Positions 1 through 6,410 of a DNA stretch of 10,084 nt are shown here, in pieces; the first letter of the stretch is position 1, and each line of letters starts with the position of its first letter. This stretch comes from Halanaerobiaceae bacterium (GTDB taxonomy: Bacteria > Bacillota_F > Halanaerobiia > Halanaerobiales > CSSED10-376). Location: NCBI GenBank assembly GCA_003557445.1, contig PWOK01000262.1, positions 1 to 10,084 of the forward strand, read 5' to 3'. The position numbers and the translations under genes were made by a program. The notes beneath the pieces are model-generated. The model made no database searches and was not told where the DNA came from. It saw only the letters and a program-made list of their open reading frames with translations.

Positions 1-449
1 TCATGACCACTAAAAACATGAAAAGATGAACTAAAATTTCTATCAGTTACAGGTATACCAGCATAACTCAGTGCTCCTATTACTGAAGTAATACCGGGAA
101 TTACTTCAAATTTTATATTGTTTTCTTTTAAATATAAAGCTTCTTCTCCACCACGACCAAATACAAAAGGGTCTCCCCCTTTTAATCTTATTACTTTTTT
201 ATCCTTTTTAGCTTCTTTTTCAAGCAATTCATTTATCTCTGTCTGAGTATAACGGTGTTTATCTCTTGATTTACCCACATACACTTTATCAGCTGAGGGG
301 GCAAAAGCCAGTAATGAAGGATTAACCAGTCTATCATATATTACAATATCAGCATTTTCCAGTATGTTTTTACCCCTTTCTGTAAGCAATCGATAATCAC
401 CAGGACCTGCTCCCACAAGATAAACAATTCCTTTATTTTGTACTATCAT
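1..449 (-). CDS. cobA: Uroporphyrinogen-III C-methyltransferase (SUMT), N-terminal part, runs off the left edge
   Basis: The first 149 residues are visible; the gene continues beyond base 1. The enzyme uses two S-adenosylmethionines to methylate uroporphyrinogen III to precorrin-2, the branch point to siroheme and cobalamin. Family signatures are clear: the glycine-rich LVGAGPGD at residues 11-18, RLKGGDPFVFGRGGEE at 88-103, and PGITS at 118-122. The usual GIP-L/V-THR motif reads GIPVTDR here, with Asp for His. The ATG at 449-447 lies inside the end of hemC, overlapping it by 17 bases, with a weak GAGTG ribosome site six bases upstream, so translational coupling to hemC is likely. A GTG three codons upstream is a less likely start. 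In many Firmicutes this protein is fused to HemD (uroporphyrinogen III synthase) at the C-terminus. That cannot be decided from this window. Confidence 0.95.
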   Translation of the reverse strand, partial: MIVQNKGIVYLVGAGPGDYRLLTERGKNILENADIVIYDRLVNPSLLAFAPSADKVYVGKSRDKHRYTQTEINELLEKEAKKDKKVIRLKGGDPFVFGRGGEEALYLKENNIKFEVIPGITSVIGALSYAGIPVTDRNFSSSFHVFSGH

Positions 450-1386
450 ATATATCACTCTTTTCCTTTATTTGTCTGGCTCCATCAATACCAAACAATG
501 CAAATTTTCTTTCTAATAATTTAATATTATTTTCATCTTTTAACTTTAATTTATTGGTATCTTTTATATATTTTTCTCCATTTTTATCTGAATAAAATGT
601 CTCCAGTCTACAGGTAATATTATTTTTAGCTATTTCAATTCTGGCAAAAGCCCCCACCGGTAAATTACAACTACTACCCATTGATTTAATAAAATTTCGT
701 TCTACAATACTTGCCAGCCTGGTTTTTTTATGATCAAATTTCTTTAAAAATTTAAGTAAATCTTTTCTCTTTTTCAATATTTGTATTCCCAGAGTACCCT
801 GACCTGCTGCAGGAGTACAGATATCATAAGATATATAATCACTGATTACTTTTTTCATATCAAGCCTGTGCAGGCCAGCTGCAGCCAGTATAATACCATC
901 AAGATTTTTATTTTTCATTTTTTTTATCCTTGTATCCACATTTCCCCTGATTTTAATAAATTCTAGATCAGGTCTATATTGTTTTAATTGTATCTGTCTC
1001 CTGAGACTTCCTGTGCCCAGGACAGAACCCCGGGGTAAGTTATCAAGTGTATTCTCCTTCGAAGAAATTAAAACATCAGCTGGATTTTCTCTTTCAGGAT
1101 AACAGGCCAGTACTAATCTATCATCAGTTATCCCCGGAATATCTTTAAGACTGTGGACTGCTATATCAATTTCTTCTTTAAAAAGAGACTCCTCAATTTC
1201 TTTAACAAATAAACCTTTTCCTCCTATTTTATACAGGGATTTATCCTTTATTCTATCACCACTGGTTTTAATAGGTTTAATCTTAATATCCAGATCAGGT
1301 TTATATTTATTAATTTTCATGGCAAATAATTTAGTTTGAGCCAGTGCCAGTTTACTTCCACGGGTTCCAATAACAAGTTTCTGCAA
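433..1386 (-). CDS. hemC: Porphobilinogen deaminase (hydroxymethylbilane synthase)
   Basis: The enzyme joins four porphobilinogens into the linear tetrapyrrole hydroxymethylbilane in the cytoplasm. At 317 residues it has normal family length (E. coli 313). It opens with the typical IGTRGSKLALAQ (residues 6-17). The catalytic aspartate is D82 in HSLKDIP, the substrate-binding arginines R129/R130 sit in GTGSLRR, and the dipyrromethane cofactor cysteine is C240 in GSSCNLPVG. The start codon is TTG (1386-1384), well supported by an AAAGGAGG ribosome site nine bases upstream that lies inside the last codons of hemA. The hemA stop is only three bases before this start, so the two genes are probably translationally coupled. 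The 3' end overlaps cobA. Nothing suggests loss of function. Confidence 0.97.
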   Translation of the reverse strand: MQKLVIGTRGSKLALAQTKLFAMKINKYKPDLDIKIKPIKTSGDRIKDKSLYKIGGKGLFVKEIEESLFKEEIDIAVHSLKDIPGITDDRLVLACYPERENPADVLISSKENTLDNLPRGSVLGTGSLRRQIQLKQYRPDLEFIKIRGNVDTRIKKMKNKNLDGIILAAAGLHRLDMKKVISDYISYDICTPAAGQGTLGIQILKKRKDLLKFLKKFDHKKTRLASIVERNFIKSMGSSCNLPVGAFARIEIAKNNITCRLETFYSDKNGEKYIKDTNKLKLKDENNIKLLERKFALFGIDGARQIKEKSDIYDSTK

Positions 1387-1389
1387 GAG

Positions 1390-2652
1390 TTATTCCCTCC
1401 TTTGAAAAATATCTTTAACTATTTCGATTAATTCATAGTCTTTACATTCTTTAAGTGCTAGTTCTTTTAAGTTAAGTATAATATCATTAAACATTTTTTC
1501 AGCAAGATTATCTAAAATCTCTTTTAATTCCCGTTTTTTTTCTAATTGTAGATTCATATCTTCTAATTGATTATTAATTATTCTGGAATTATTATTTTTT
1601 ATTAATTTTATAACAGGGACAATTTCCTGCCATTGTTGCCACTGTTTAATATCACAGAGAGCATCATCAATAATATTTTGGGCTTTTTGTTTTTGACTGT
1701 AACGATATTTTTTATTTTTAGCAGTTACCTCTTTGAGATGATCAAGATTATATATTTCAATTTCCGGCCATTTAGAAATTTCAGGGTCTATATCCCGTGG
1801 AAGTCCAAGATCAATTATAATAATCCTTTTATTTGATTTATTATTATAAAAGTGTTTCATTTTTTCTTTTTTTAAAATAAAATGTGGTGCTGCAGTTGAA
1901 CTAATAATAATATCCATTTCTGAAGCTGTTTTGTGTAATTTATCATAATTCACAGGAATAACTCCAGGAAAATAATCTTTTATTTTAACAATTTTATTAT
2001 GAGTTCTATTGGTAGCAAATATATTTTCTATTCCTTTATCCTGTAATATATCCAGAACAATTTTACTCATTTCCCCCACACCAATTACCAGAACTTTTTT
2101 TGATGATAAATTCCCATATTTTTTTTCTATAAAATTAACTGCCACAGAACTTAATGATATATTTTTCTCAGAAAGTCCTGTTTCTGTTCTTATTTTTTTG
2201 GCGGTTGTAATTGCTTCCCGGAAAATATAATTTAAATATCTTCCAGAGGTATTTTTCTGAAGTGCCCTCTGATAGGCTTTTTTTACCTGTCCCAGTATCT
2301 GCTGTTCACCAATAATTTGAGACCTCAGCCCACTGGCAACTTCCAGTAAATATTCAATAACCTGATCATTTTTTTTAAAAGAAACAAATTCTTTTAAGAG
2401 ATTAATATTAAGTGAAAACAATTTATTTATTATTAATAATATTTCCTGATTAACCCTGCTATAATCTTCCCCATTCTTAATATAATAGATTTCAGTACGG
2501 TTACATGTAGAAAGAATTAATGATTCCTGAACAAAATCATTATCCTTTAAATAATTATAACCGGTTTCATAGTTTCTTTTAGTAAATTTAATTTTTTCCC
2601 TGATCTCAATAGGGGTATTTTCAAAATTAAAACTAATTAGACCAATATCCAT
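1390..2652 (-). CDS. hemA: Glutamyl-tRNA reductase
   Basis: This is the first enzyme of the C5 route, reducing glutamyl-tRNA(Glu) with NADPH to glutamate-1-semialdehyde, which HemL then uses. With the ATG at 2652 the protein has 420 residues (E. coli 418). The nucleophilic cysteine is C50 in LSTCNRTE, the GEQQILGQVKKAY motif is at 115-127, and the NADPH-binding VLVIGVGEMSK is at 187-197. An in-frame GTG at 2661 would add three residues and overlap hemB by seven bases. I prefer the ATG because a GAGGTG ribosome site lies six bases upstream of it and MDIGLISFNFENTPIEIREK aligns with known N-termini. Oddity: in the otherwise conserved HL-x-x-VASGLDS segment, the His (E. coli H99) is Tyr101 and the Asp is Arg110. 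Clostridial homologues may also vary here, so activity is still likely. Confidence 0.95.
   Translation of the reverse strand: MDIGLISFNFENTPIEIREKIKFTKRNYETGYNYLKDNDFVQESLILSTCNRTEIYYIKNGEDYSRVNQEILLIINKLFSLNINLLKEFVSFKKNDQVIEYLLEVASGLRSQIIGEQQILGQVKKAYQRALQKNTSGRYLNYIFREAITTAKKIRTETGLSEKNISLSSVAVNFIEKKYGNLSSKKVLVIGVGEMSKIVLDILQDKGIENIFATNRTHNKIVKIKDYFPGVIPVNYDKLHKTASEMDIIISSTAAPHFILKKEKMKHFYNNKSNKRIIIIDLGLPRDIDPEISKWPEIEIYNLDHLKEVTAKNKKYRYSQKQKAQNIIDDALCDIKQWQQWQEIVPVIKLIKNNNSRIINNQLEDMNLQLEKKRELKEILDNLAEKMFNDIILNLKELALKECKDYELIEIVKDIFQRRE
1396..1403 (-). promoter_or_regulatory. Ribosome binding site of hemC, embedded in the 3' end of hemA
   Basis: On the minus strand the sequence AAAGGAGG lies nine bases before the TTG start of hemC. 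The same bases encode the final Gln-Arg-Arg of HemA. This strong match to the 16S rRNA tail is what makes the TTG credible as a start codon. Confidence 0.8.
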
Positions 2653-2654
2653 GA

Positions 2655-3617
2655 TTAACACCTCAATTCAGCCATATCCTTTGCAAAATAAGTAATAATT
2701 ATATCTGCTCCAGCCCTTTTAATTGATGTCAAAATTTCAACCATCATAGTTTCTCTATCAACAAGTCCTTTTTTTGCAGCATTAACAATCATACTGTATT
2801 CACCACTTACACTATAGGCGGCTACTGGATAATTAAATTTTTGTTTTATTTGATAAATAATATCAAGATAAGATAATGCTGGTTTAACCATTACAATATC
2901 TGTACCTTCCTGAATATCAAATCTAACTTCTTTAATTGCCTCTCTACTGTTTGCTGGATCCATTTGATAGGTGGATCTATCACCAAAAGAAGGTGCAGAA
3001 TTAACTGCATCCCTGAATGGTCCATAAAAACCTGAGGCATATTTAGCACTATAACTCATTATAGCTACATTTGAATAATTATTATTTTCAAGAGCTTTTC
3101 TAATAACAGCAATTCTTCCATCCATCATATCTGAAGGGGCAACTATATCTGCACCTGCTTCAGCATGTGAAATGGCTATTTTTTGTAATCTTTTTAATGT
3201 CTGATCATTATCAATTTTCCCTGAATCAAGCAAACCACAATGTCCATGATCTGTATAACCGCATAAACAGATATCTGTGATGATTTCCATCTCAGGAAAA
3301 TTCTTTTTGATTTGTTTGACAGCCTTCTGTACAATACCTTTCTCTGACCAGGCAGAACTACCTTCTGCATCTTTTTTTTCAGGTATTCCAAATAACAAAA
3401 TAGCTTTAATCTTTAATTTGACTAAACTCTCAATTTCTTTAAGAAGCATATCAATAGAAAAATGGTAATTACCGGGCAAAGATTCTATCTCCTTTTTTAC
3501 ACCATTTCCAGGAACCACAAATAAGGGATAAACAAAATCATCAATATTTAAATTAACTTCTCTTACCAGTGCTCTAAGAGCAGAACTTTTCCTTAAACGC
3601 CTTGGACGGTAATACAT
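2655..3617 (-). CDS. hemB: Porphobilinogen synthase (5-aminolevulinate dehydratase), zinc type
   Basis: The enzyme condenses two 5-aminolevulinates to porphobilinogen. At 320 residues it has typical length. The N-terminus YYRPRRLRKSSALRALVRE is the standard opening. The zinc-binding cysteines C117, C119 and C127 are all present in DICLCGYTDHGHCG, so this is the zinc-dependent and not the magnesium-only form. The two Schiff-base lysines are K192 (SYSAKYASGFYGP) and K245 (MVKPA). The ATG at 3617-3615 has a strong AAGGAGG ribosome site six bases upstream. It lies 15 bases after the sirC stop and two bases before the preferred hemA start, consistent with one polycistronic transcript. Confidence 0.97.
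   Translation of the reverse strand: MYYRPRRLRKSSALRALVREVNLNIDDFVYPLFVVPGNGVKKEIESLPGNYHFSIDMLLKEIESLVKLKIKAILLFGIPEKKDAEGSSAWSEKGIVQKAVKQIKKNFPEMEIITDICLCGYTDHGHCGLLDSGKIDNDQTLKRLQKIAISHAEAGADIVAPSDMMDGRIAVIRKALENNNYSNVAIMSYSAKYASGFYGPFRDAVNSAPSFGDRSTYQMDPANSREAIKEVRFDIQEGTDIVMVKPALSYLDIIYQIKQKFNYPVAAYSVSGEYSMIVNAAKKGLVDRETMMVEILTSIKRAGADIIITYFAKDMAELRC
2659..2664 (-). promoter_or_regulatory. Ribosome binding site that decides the hemA start
   Basis: GAGGTG on the minus strand lies inside the last codons of hemB and is six bases upstream of the ATG at 2652-2650. The alternative GTG start (2661-2659) is itself part of this ribosome site, which argues against its use. Confidence 0.7.
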
Positions 3618-3632
3618 GATTAACCTCCTTTT

Positions 3633-4205
3633 TTACTCGATATATTCACTCAATTTCACCAGAGATGCCAGTTTATCAAAGATAATTTTTCTTTGATTTT
3701 GATTATCAATATTCTTTTTTATAATTTCCCTTATTTCCCCCAGAATATTATTCATATCTTGATAATCTTCCTTATATTTTCCCTCAAGATCTTCTCTAAT
3801 TTTTTTAGCCAGTGCCGGACTATTTCCCCCAGTACTAATGGCAATTTTAAGATCTCCTCTATTAACAACTGCAGGCATAATGAAATCACATAATTCTTTA
3901 TTATCAACAACATTAACCAGAGCCCCTGCTTTTCTGGCATCTTTATATATTTGAATATTTAGTTTTTCCTGATCAGTGGCTGCAATAACAATTAGTTTAT
4001 TTGTACAATATTTTTTATTATATTTTTCTTTCCTGATTTTCTCATCAGGTAATATTTCATATATTTTATTATTAACTTTATTGCTAACAACCAGAACATC
4101 AGCTTCACACTCAACTAATCCCTTAACCTTACGATAAGCAATTGTTCCACCACCAACCACCAGACATGGCTTTTTTTTGATATTTAAAAAAACTGGATAA
4201 AACAT
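3633..4205 (-). CDS. sirC: Precorrin-2 dehydrogenase (stand-alone SirC/YlnF, CysG N-terminal domain type)
   Basis: The protein oxidises precorrin-2 to sirohydrochlorin with NAD+; Met8p-like relatives can also insert iron to give siroheme. With the ATG at 4205 it has 190 residues, the size of stand-alone SirC and not of the CysG fusion. It opens with FYPVFLNIKKK, followed by the Rossmann motif LVVGGGTIAYRKV at about 15-27. The ATD-x4-N motif follows, and then VNVVDNKELCDF, whose Asp101 corresponds to the catalytic Asp of CysG (D104) and Met8p. ISTGG with S124 matches CysG S128. A GTG at 4214 would add three residues, but GGGGTG forms a ribosome site six bases before the ATG, so I prefer the ATG. 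It follows hemL by 17 bases. Whether it has chelatase activity cannot be read from the sequence. Confidence 0.93.
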   Translation of the reverse strand: MFYPVFLNIKKKPCLVVGGGTIAYRKVKGLVECEADVLVVSNKVNNKIYEILPDEKIRKEKYNKKYCTNKLIVIAATDQEKLNIQIYKDARKAGALVNVVDNKELCDFIMPAVVNRGDLKIAISTGGNSPALAKKIREDLEGKYKEDYQDMNNILGEIREIIKKNIDNQNQRKIIFDKLASLVKLSEYIE

Positions 4206-4211
4206 TTTATT

Positions 4212-4217
4212 CACCCC
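4212..4217 (-). promoter_or_regulatory. Ribosome binding site that decides the sirC start
   Basis: GGGGTG on the minus strand stands six bases upstream of the ATG at 4205-4203. The alternative GTG start (4214-4212) overlaps this motif and has no ribosome site of its own. Confidence 0.6.
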
Positions 4218-4222
4218 AATTA

Positions 4223-5494
4223 TTATAATTCATTTATTACTTCCTGATAAATTGTCAGGGTTTTATCAAGTAACTTTTTACTATGAGCTAAAGATAAAAA
4301 TGTTGATTCAAAAGGTGAAGGAGCCAGATAAATTCCCTTTTCTAACATTAATTTAAAAAACCTCTTAAATAGATCACTACTGGCATTTACAGAGTCCTGA
4401 TAATTAGTAACTTTTTTTTCTGTGAAGAACTGGCTAAACATAGCAGTATTTTTATTAAATTGAACTGGAATACCTTTTCTCTTACAAATTAGTTTCATTT
4501 TACTTACAAGATAATCAGTTTTTTCTTTTAATTGTTGATATACACCTTCAGTATTAAGTATCTTAAGAGTAGTTATTCCAGCTGTCATGGCCAGCGGGTT
4601 TCCTGATAGAGTTCCAGCTTGATATACCGGTCCCTCTGGTGCTATATAGTCCATAATTTCTTTTTTACCACCATAGGCACCAATAGGTAATCCCCCACCA
4701 ATTATTTTACCCAGACAGGTTATATCAGGTTTTATATCATATAATTCTTGAGCTCCTCCCCTTGCAATTCTATATCCAGTTATAACTTCATCAAAAATTA
4801 ATAAACTTTCATTTTCCCTGGTTATTTCTCTCAAAAAATCAAGATAACCTGGTTCAGGGTTAATAACACCCATATTACCGGCAACAGGTTCAATTATCAA
4901 AGCTGCGATATCATGACCTGATTTCTTGAAAGCCTTTTGTACAGCCTGAATATCATTATATGGAACAGGAATGGTTTGTTCGGTAAATTCTTCCGGTATT
5001 CCAGGACTCCCCGGTATACCTGCAGTTGCCAGACCAGAACCAGCTTTAACCAGAAAACTGTCATTATGGCCATGATAACAACCTATAATTTTAATTACTT
5101 TATTTTTATCTGTATAACCCCTTGCCAATCTTACAGCACTCATGGTGGCTTCAGTACCTGAATTAACCATTCTGATTTTATCAATTGCTGGGTAATCTTC
5201 AACTATCATCCTAGCAAGTTTTGTTTCAAGTTTTGTTGGTGCTCCAAAACTTGTACCACTGCTTATAATTTTTTTTAACTGTTTTATAACTTCTGGATGA
5301 GCATGACCTAAAATCATGGGGCCCCAGGATAAAACATAATCAATAAATTGATTACCATCAACATCATAAATGAAAGCCTCTTTAGCTTTATCAATAAATA
5401 TTGGTTCAATATCCATATTATTAAAGGCCCTTACAGGGCTATTGACTCCACCGGGAATTACTCTTTTTGCCTGATTAAAAAAATTATTACTCAT
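4223..5494 (-). CDS. hemL: Glutamate-1-semialdehyde 2,1-aminomutase
   Basis: This PLP-dependent class III aminotransferase-fold enzyme isomerises glutamate-1-semialdehyde to 5-aminolevulinate, directly after HemA. At 423 residues it is of normal length. It starts with the family signature PGGVNSPVRAF (14-24). It has the NSGTEA motif that binds the PLP phosphate (111-116) and CYHGHND (139-145). The cofactor-binding D235 is in FDEVITGYR, and the PLP lysine K263 is in LGKIIGGGLPIGA. The ATG at 5494 has a GAGGT ribosome site six bases upstream. It is the first gene of the leftward tetrapyrrole operon, behind a good promoter in the divergent intergenic region. In many Firmicutes hemL comes last in such operons, so the gene order is unusual. 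Confidence 0.97.
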   Translation of the reverse strand: MSNNFFNQAKRVIPGGVNSPVRAFNNMDIEPIFIDKAKEAFIYDVDGNQFIDYVLSWGPMILGHAHPEVIKQLKKIISSGTSFGAPTKLETKLARMIVEDYPAIDKIRMVNSGTEATMSAVRLARGYTDKNKVIKIIGCYHGHNDSFLVKAGSGLATAGIPGSPGIPEEFTEQTIPVPYNDIQAVQKAFKKSGHDIAALIIEPVAGNMGVINPEPGYLDFLREITRENESLLIFDEVITGYRIARGGAQELYDIKPDITCLGKIIGGGLPIGAYGGKKEIMDYIAPEGPVYQAGTLSGNPLAMTAGITTLKILNTEGVYQQLKEKTDYLVSKMKLICKRKGIPVQFNKNTAMFSQFFTEKKVTNYQDSVNASSDLFKRFFKLMLEKGIYLAPSPFESTFLSLAHSKKLLDKTLTIYQEVINEL

Positions 5495-5531
5495 GTTTTC
5501 ACCTCATTTAATCATTGATCAATATCTTTTC

Positions 5532-5543
5532 ATACTTAAGTAT
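5532..5543. repeat. 12-base perfect palindrome over the hemL -10 box and start site
   Basis: ATACTTAAGTAT is its own reverse complement and covers most of the TATACT -10 box and the expected start site of the hem operon. It could be an operator half-hidden in the promoter. In AT-rich DNA it could also occur by chance, and no second copy is seen here. Confidence 0.35.
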
Positions 5544-5567
5544 ACATTTTATTTGTTTATGTGGCAA
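5539..5567 (-). promoter_or_regulatory. Sigma-A type promoter of the hemL-sirC-hemB-hemA-hemC-cobA operon
   Basis: On the minus strand, TTGCCA (5567-5562) and TATACT (5544-5539) are separated by exactly 17 bases and match the consensus at 5/6 positions each. Transcription would start near 5532, about 37 bases upstream of the hemL ATG. The -35 box lies inside the TGTGG-N6-TCACA inverted repeat at 5560-5575. No riboswitch fits in the short leader. Confidence 0.75.
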
Positions 5568-5575
5568 ATGTCACA
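5560..5575. promoter_or_regulatory. Candidate CRP/FNR-family operator (TGTGG-N6-TCACA)
   Basis: The 16-base sequence reads TGTGG, CAAATG, TCACA: one mismatch from the symmetrical TGTGA-N6-TCACA bound by CRP and by several CRP/FNR relatives, including the HcpR group. It covers the -35 box of the hemL promoter, centred near -35, a position that suggests repression. Its centre is about 70 bases upstream of the putative start for the rightward Fe-S gene, close to a class I activation distance. The CRP-like protein encoded at 7889-8572 keeps the R-E-R residues that read this half-site. Binding is inferred, not shown. Confidence 0.6.
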
Positions 5576-5601
5576 GAAAGTATATTAAAAACCATATATT
5601 A

Positions 5602-5631
5602 TATACATAAATCCTATTTATTTACTATACT
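5602..5631 (+). promoter_or_regulatory. Weak candidate promoter of the Fe-S protein gene
   Basis: TATACT at 5626-5631 is a good -10. The best -35 is TATACA at 5602-5607 (4/6 matches, 18-base spacer). Transcription would start near 5638, giving a very short leader that begins at the AAAGGGG ribosome site (5638-5644). The poor -35 would fit a promoter that needs an activator, possibly at 5560-5575. A start further upstream is possible. Confidence 0.4.
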
Positions 5632-5651
5632 TTTGAGAAAGGGGTATCAAA

Positions 5652-6410
5652 ATGGTAAAAAGAAAAATTATCATTATTGATGAAGACAAATGTAATGGTT
5701 GTGGTAACTGTGTTACTGGATGTCAGGAGGGAGCCCTACAGATTATAGATGGTAAAGCCAAACTGGTAAATGAACAATTTTGTGATGGTTTTGGTGATTG
5801 TATTGGTACATGTCCTACAGGTGCCTTAAAAATAGAAGAAAAAGAAACAAAAGATTTTGATCTGGAAGCTACAAAAGAACATGTAAAAAATATTAGAGGC
5901 CAAAAAGGTGTTGAAAAAATGCTTAGAGCCCAACAGGCTCATTCTCAACCAGTATCAGGTGGTTGTCCTGGAAGTAGAATGATGAATATGAATAAAACAA
6001 AATCACCTAAAAACACCAACCAGCAAAAAGTAGAGTCAGAGCTTCAACAGTGGCCAATTCAACTTCATCTGTTATCACCACAGGCTCCTTATTTAAATAA
6101 TTCAAACCTGTTTATATCTGCTGATTGTGTCCCTGTAGCCTATGGTGACTTTCAGAAATTATTAAAGGGTAAAATAATTGCTCTGGGTTGTCCTAAACTG
6201 GATAATGCACAGCGATATATAGAAAAATTAACAGAAATAATTAAATACAATAATATTCAAAGTATAACTGTGGCCAGAATGGAAGTACCGTGTTGTGGTG
6301 GTCTGGTTCAAATAGTTAAAAATGCTATAGATGAAGCCAACAGTAATCTGGAATTAAATATTATTAATATTAGTATTGATGGTAATATAATTTCAGAATC
6401 TATTGCTTAA
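5652..6410 (+). CDS. Uncharacterised Cys-rich protein with N-terminal ferredoxin-like 4Fe-4S motifs
   Basis: A 252-residue soluble protein with two parts. Residues 8-60 are a ferredoxin-like domain. The first motif is complete (C14, C17, C20, C24 in CNGCGNCVTGCQEGA, with Gln for the usual Pro). The second, CDGFGDCIGTCP (C44, C50, C54), has Phe where the second ligand cysteine is expected. After a polar linker with GGCPGSRM (C105), residues about 134-245 form an alpha/beta domain with SADC (C159), LGCPKLD (C180) and EVPCCGG (C214, C215). From memory, homologues with a CDGLG-type second motif and the same C-terminal cysteines are widespread in anaerobes, sometimes near hcp; the function is not established. 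The ATG has an AAAGGGG site seven bases upstream. The gene stands alone on the plus strand, divergent from hemL, and its 3' end overlaps lnt by 18 bases. An electron-transfer or redox-sensing role is my guess. Confidence 0.85.
   Translation: MVKRKIIIIDEDKCNGCGNCVTGCQEGALQIIDGKAKLVNEQFCDGFGDCIGTCPTGALKIEEKETKDFDLEATKEHVKNIRGQKGVEKMLRAQQAHSQPVSGGCPGSRMMNMNKTKSPKNTNQQKVESELQQWPIQLHLLSPQAPYLNNSNLFISADCVPVAYGDFQKLLKGKIIALGCPKLDNAQRYIEKLTEIIKYNNIQSITVARMEVPCCGGLVQIVKNAIDEANSNLELNIINISIDGNIISESIA

Noticed and set aside
781..966. Short plus-strand open frame inside hemC, and similar frames inside hemA, hemB, sirC, hemL, lnt and ahcY
   Set aside because: They lie opposite or out of frame to well-supported genes, show no family motifs or good ribosome sites, and are expected by chance in AT-rich coding DNA.
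2653..2661. GTG start for hemA giving three more residues and overlap with hemB
   Set aside because: The GTG is part of the ribosome site for the ATG at 2652, and the ATG-started protein aligns better with known N-termini.
5514..5523. ATTGATCAAT palindrome as an FNR box in the hemL leader
   Set aside because: FNR sites need TTGAT-N4-ATCAA; here the half-sites abut with no spacer, and the local regulator has CRP-type and not FNR-type recognition residues.
5495..5651. Cobalamin riboswitch or T-box ahead of the tetrapyrrole operon
   Set aside because: The predicted leader is only about 37 bases and the whole intergenic stretch is 157 bases, with no B12-box-like or T-box-like motif visible.
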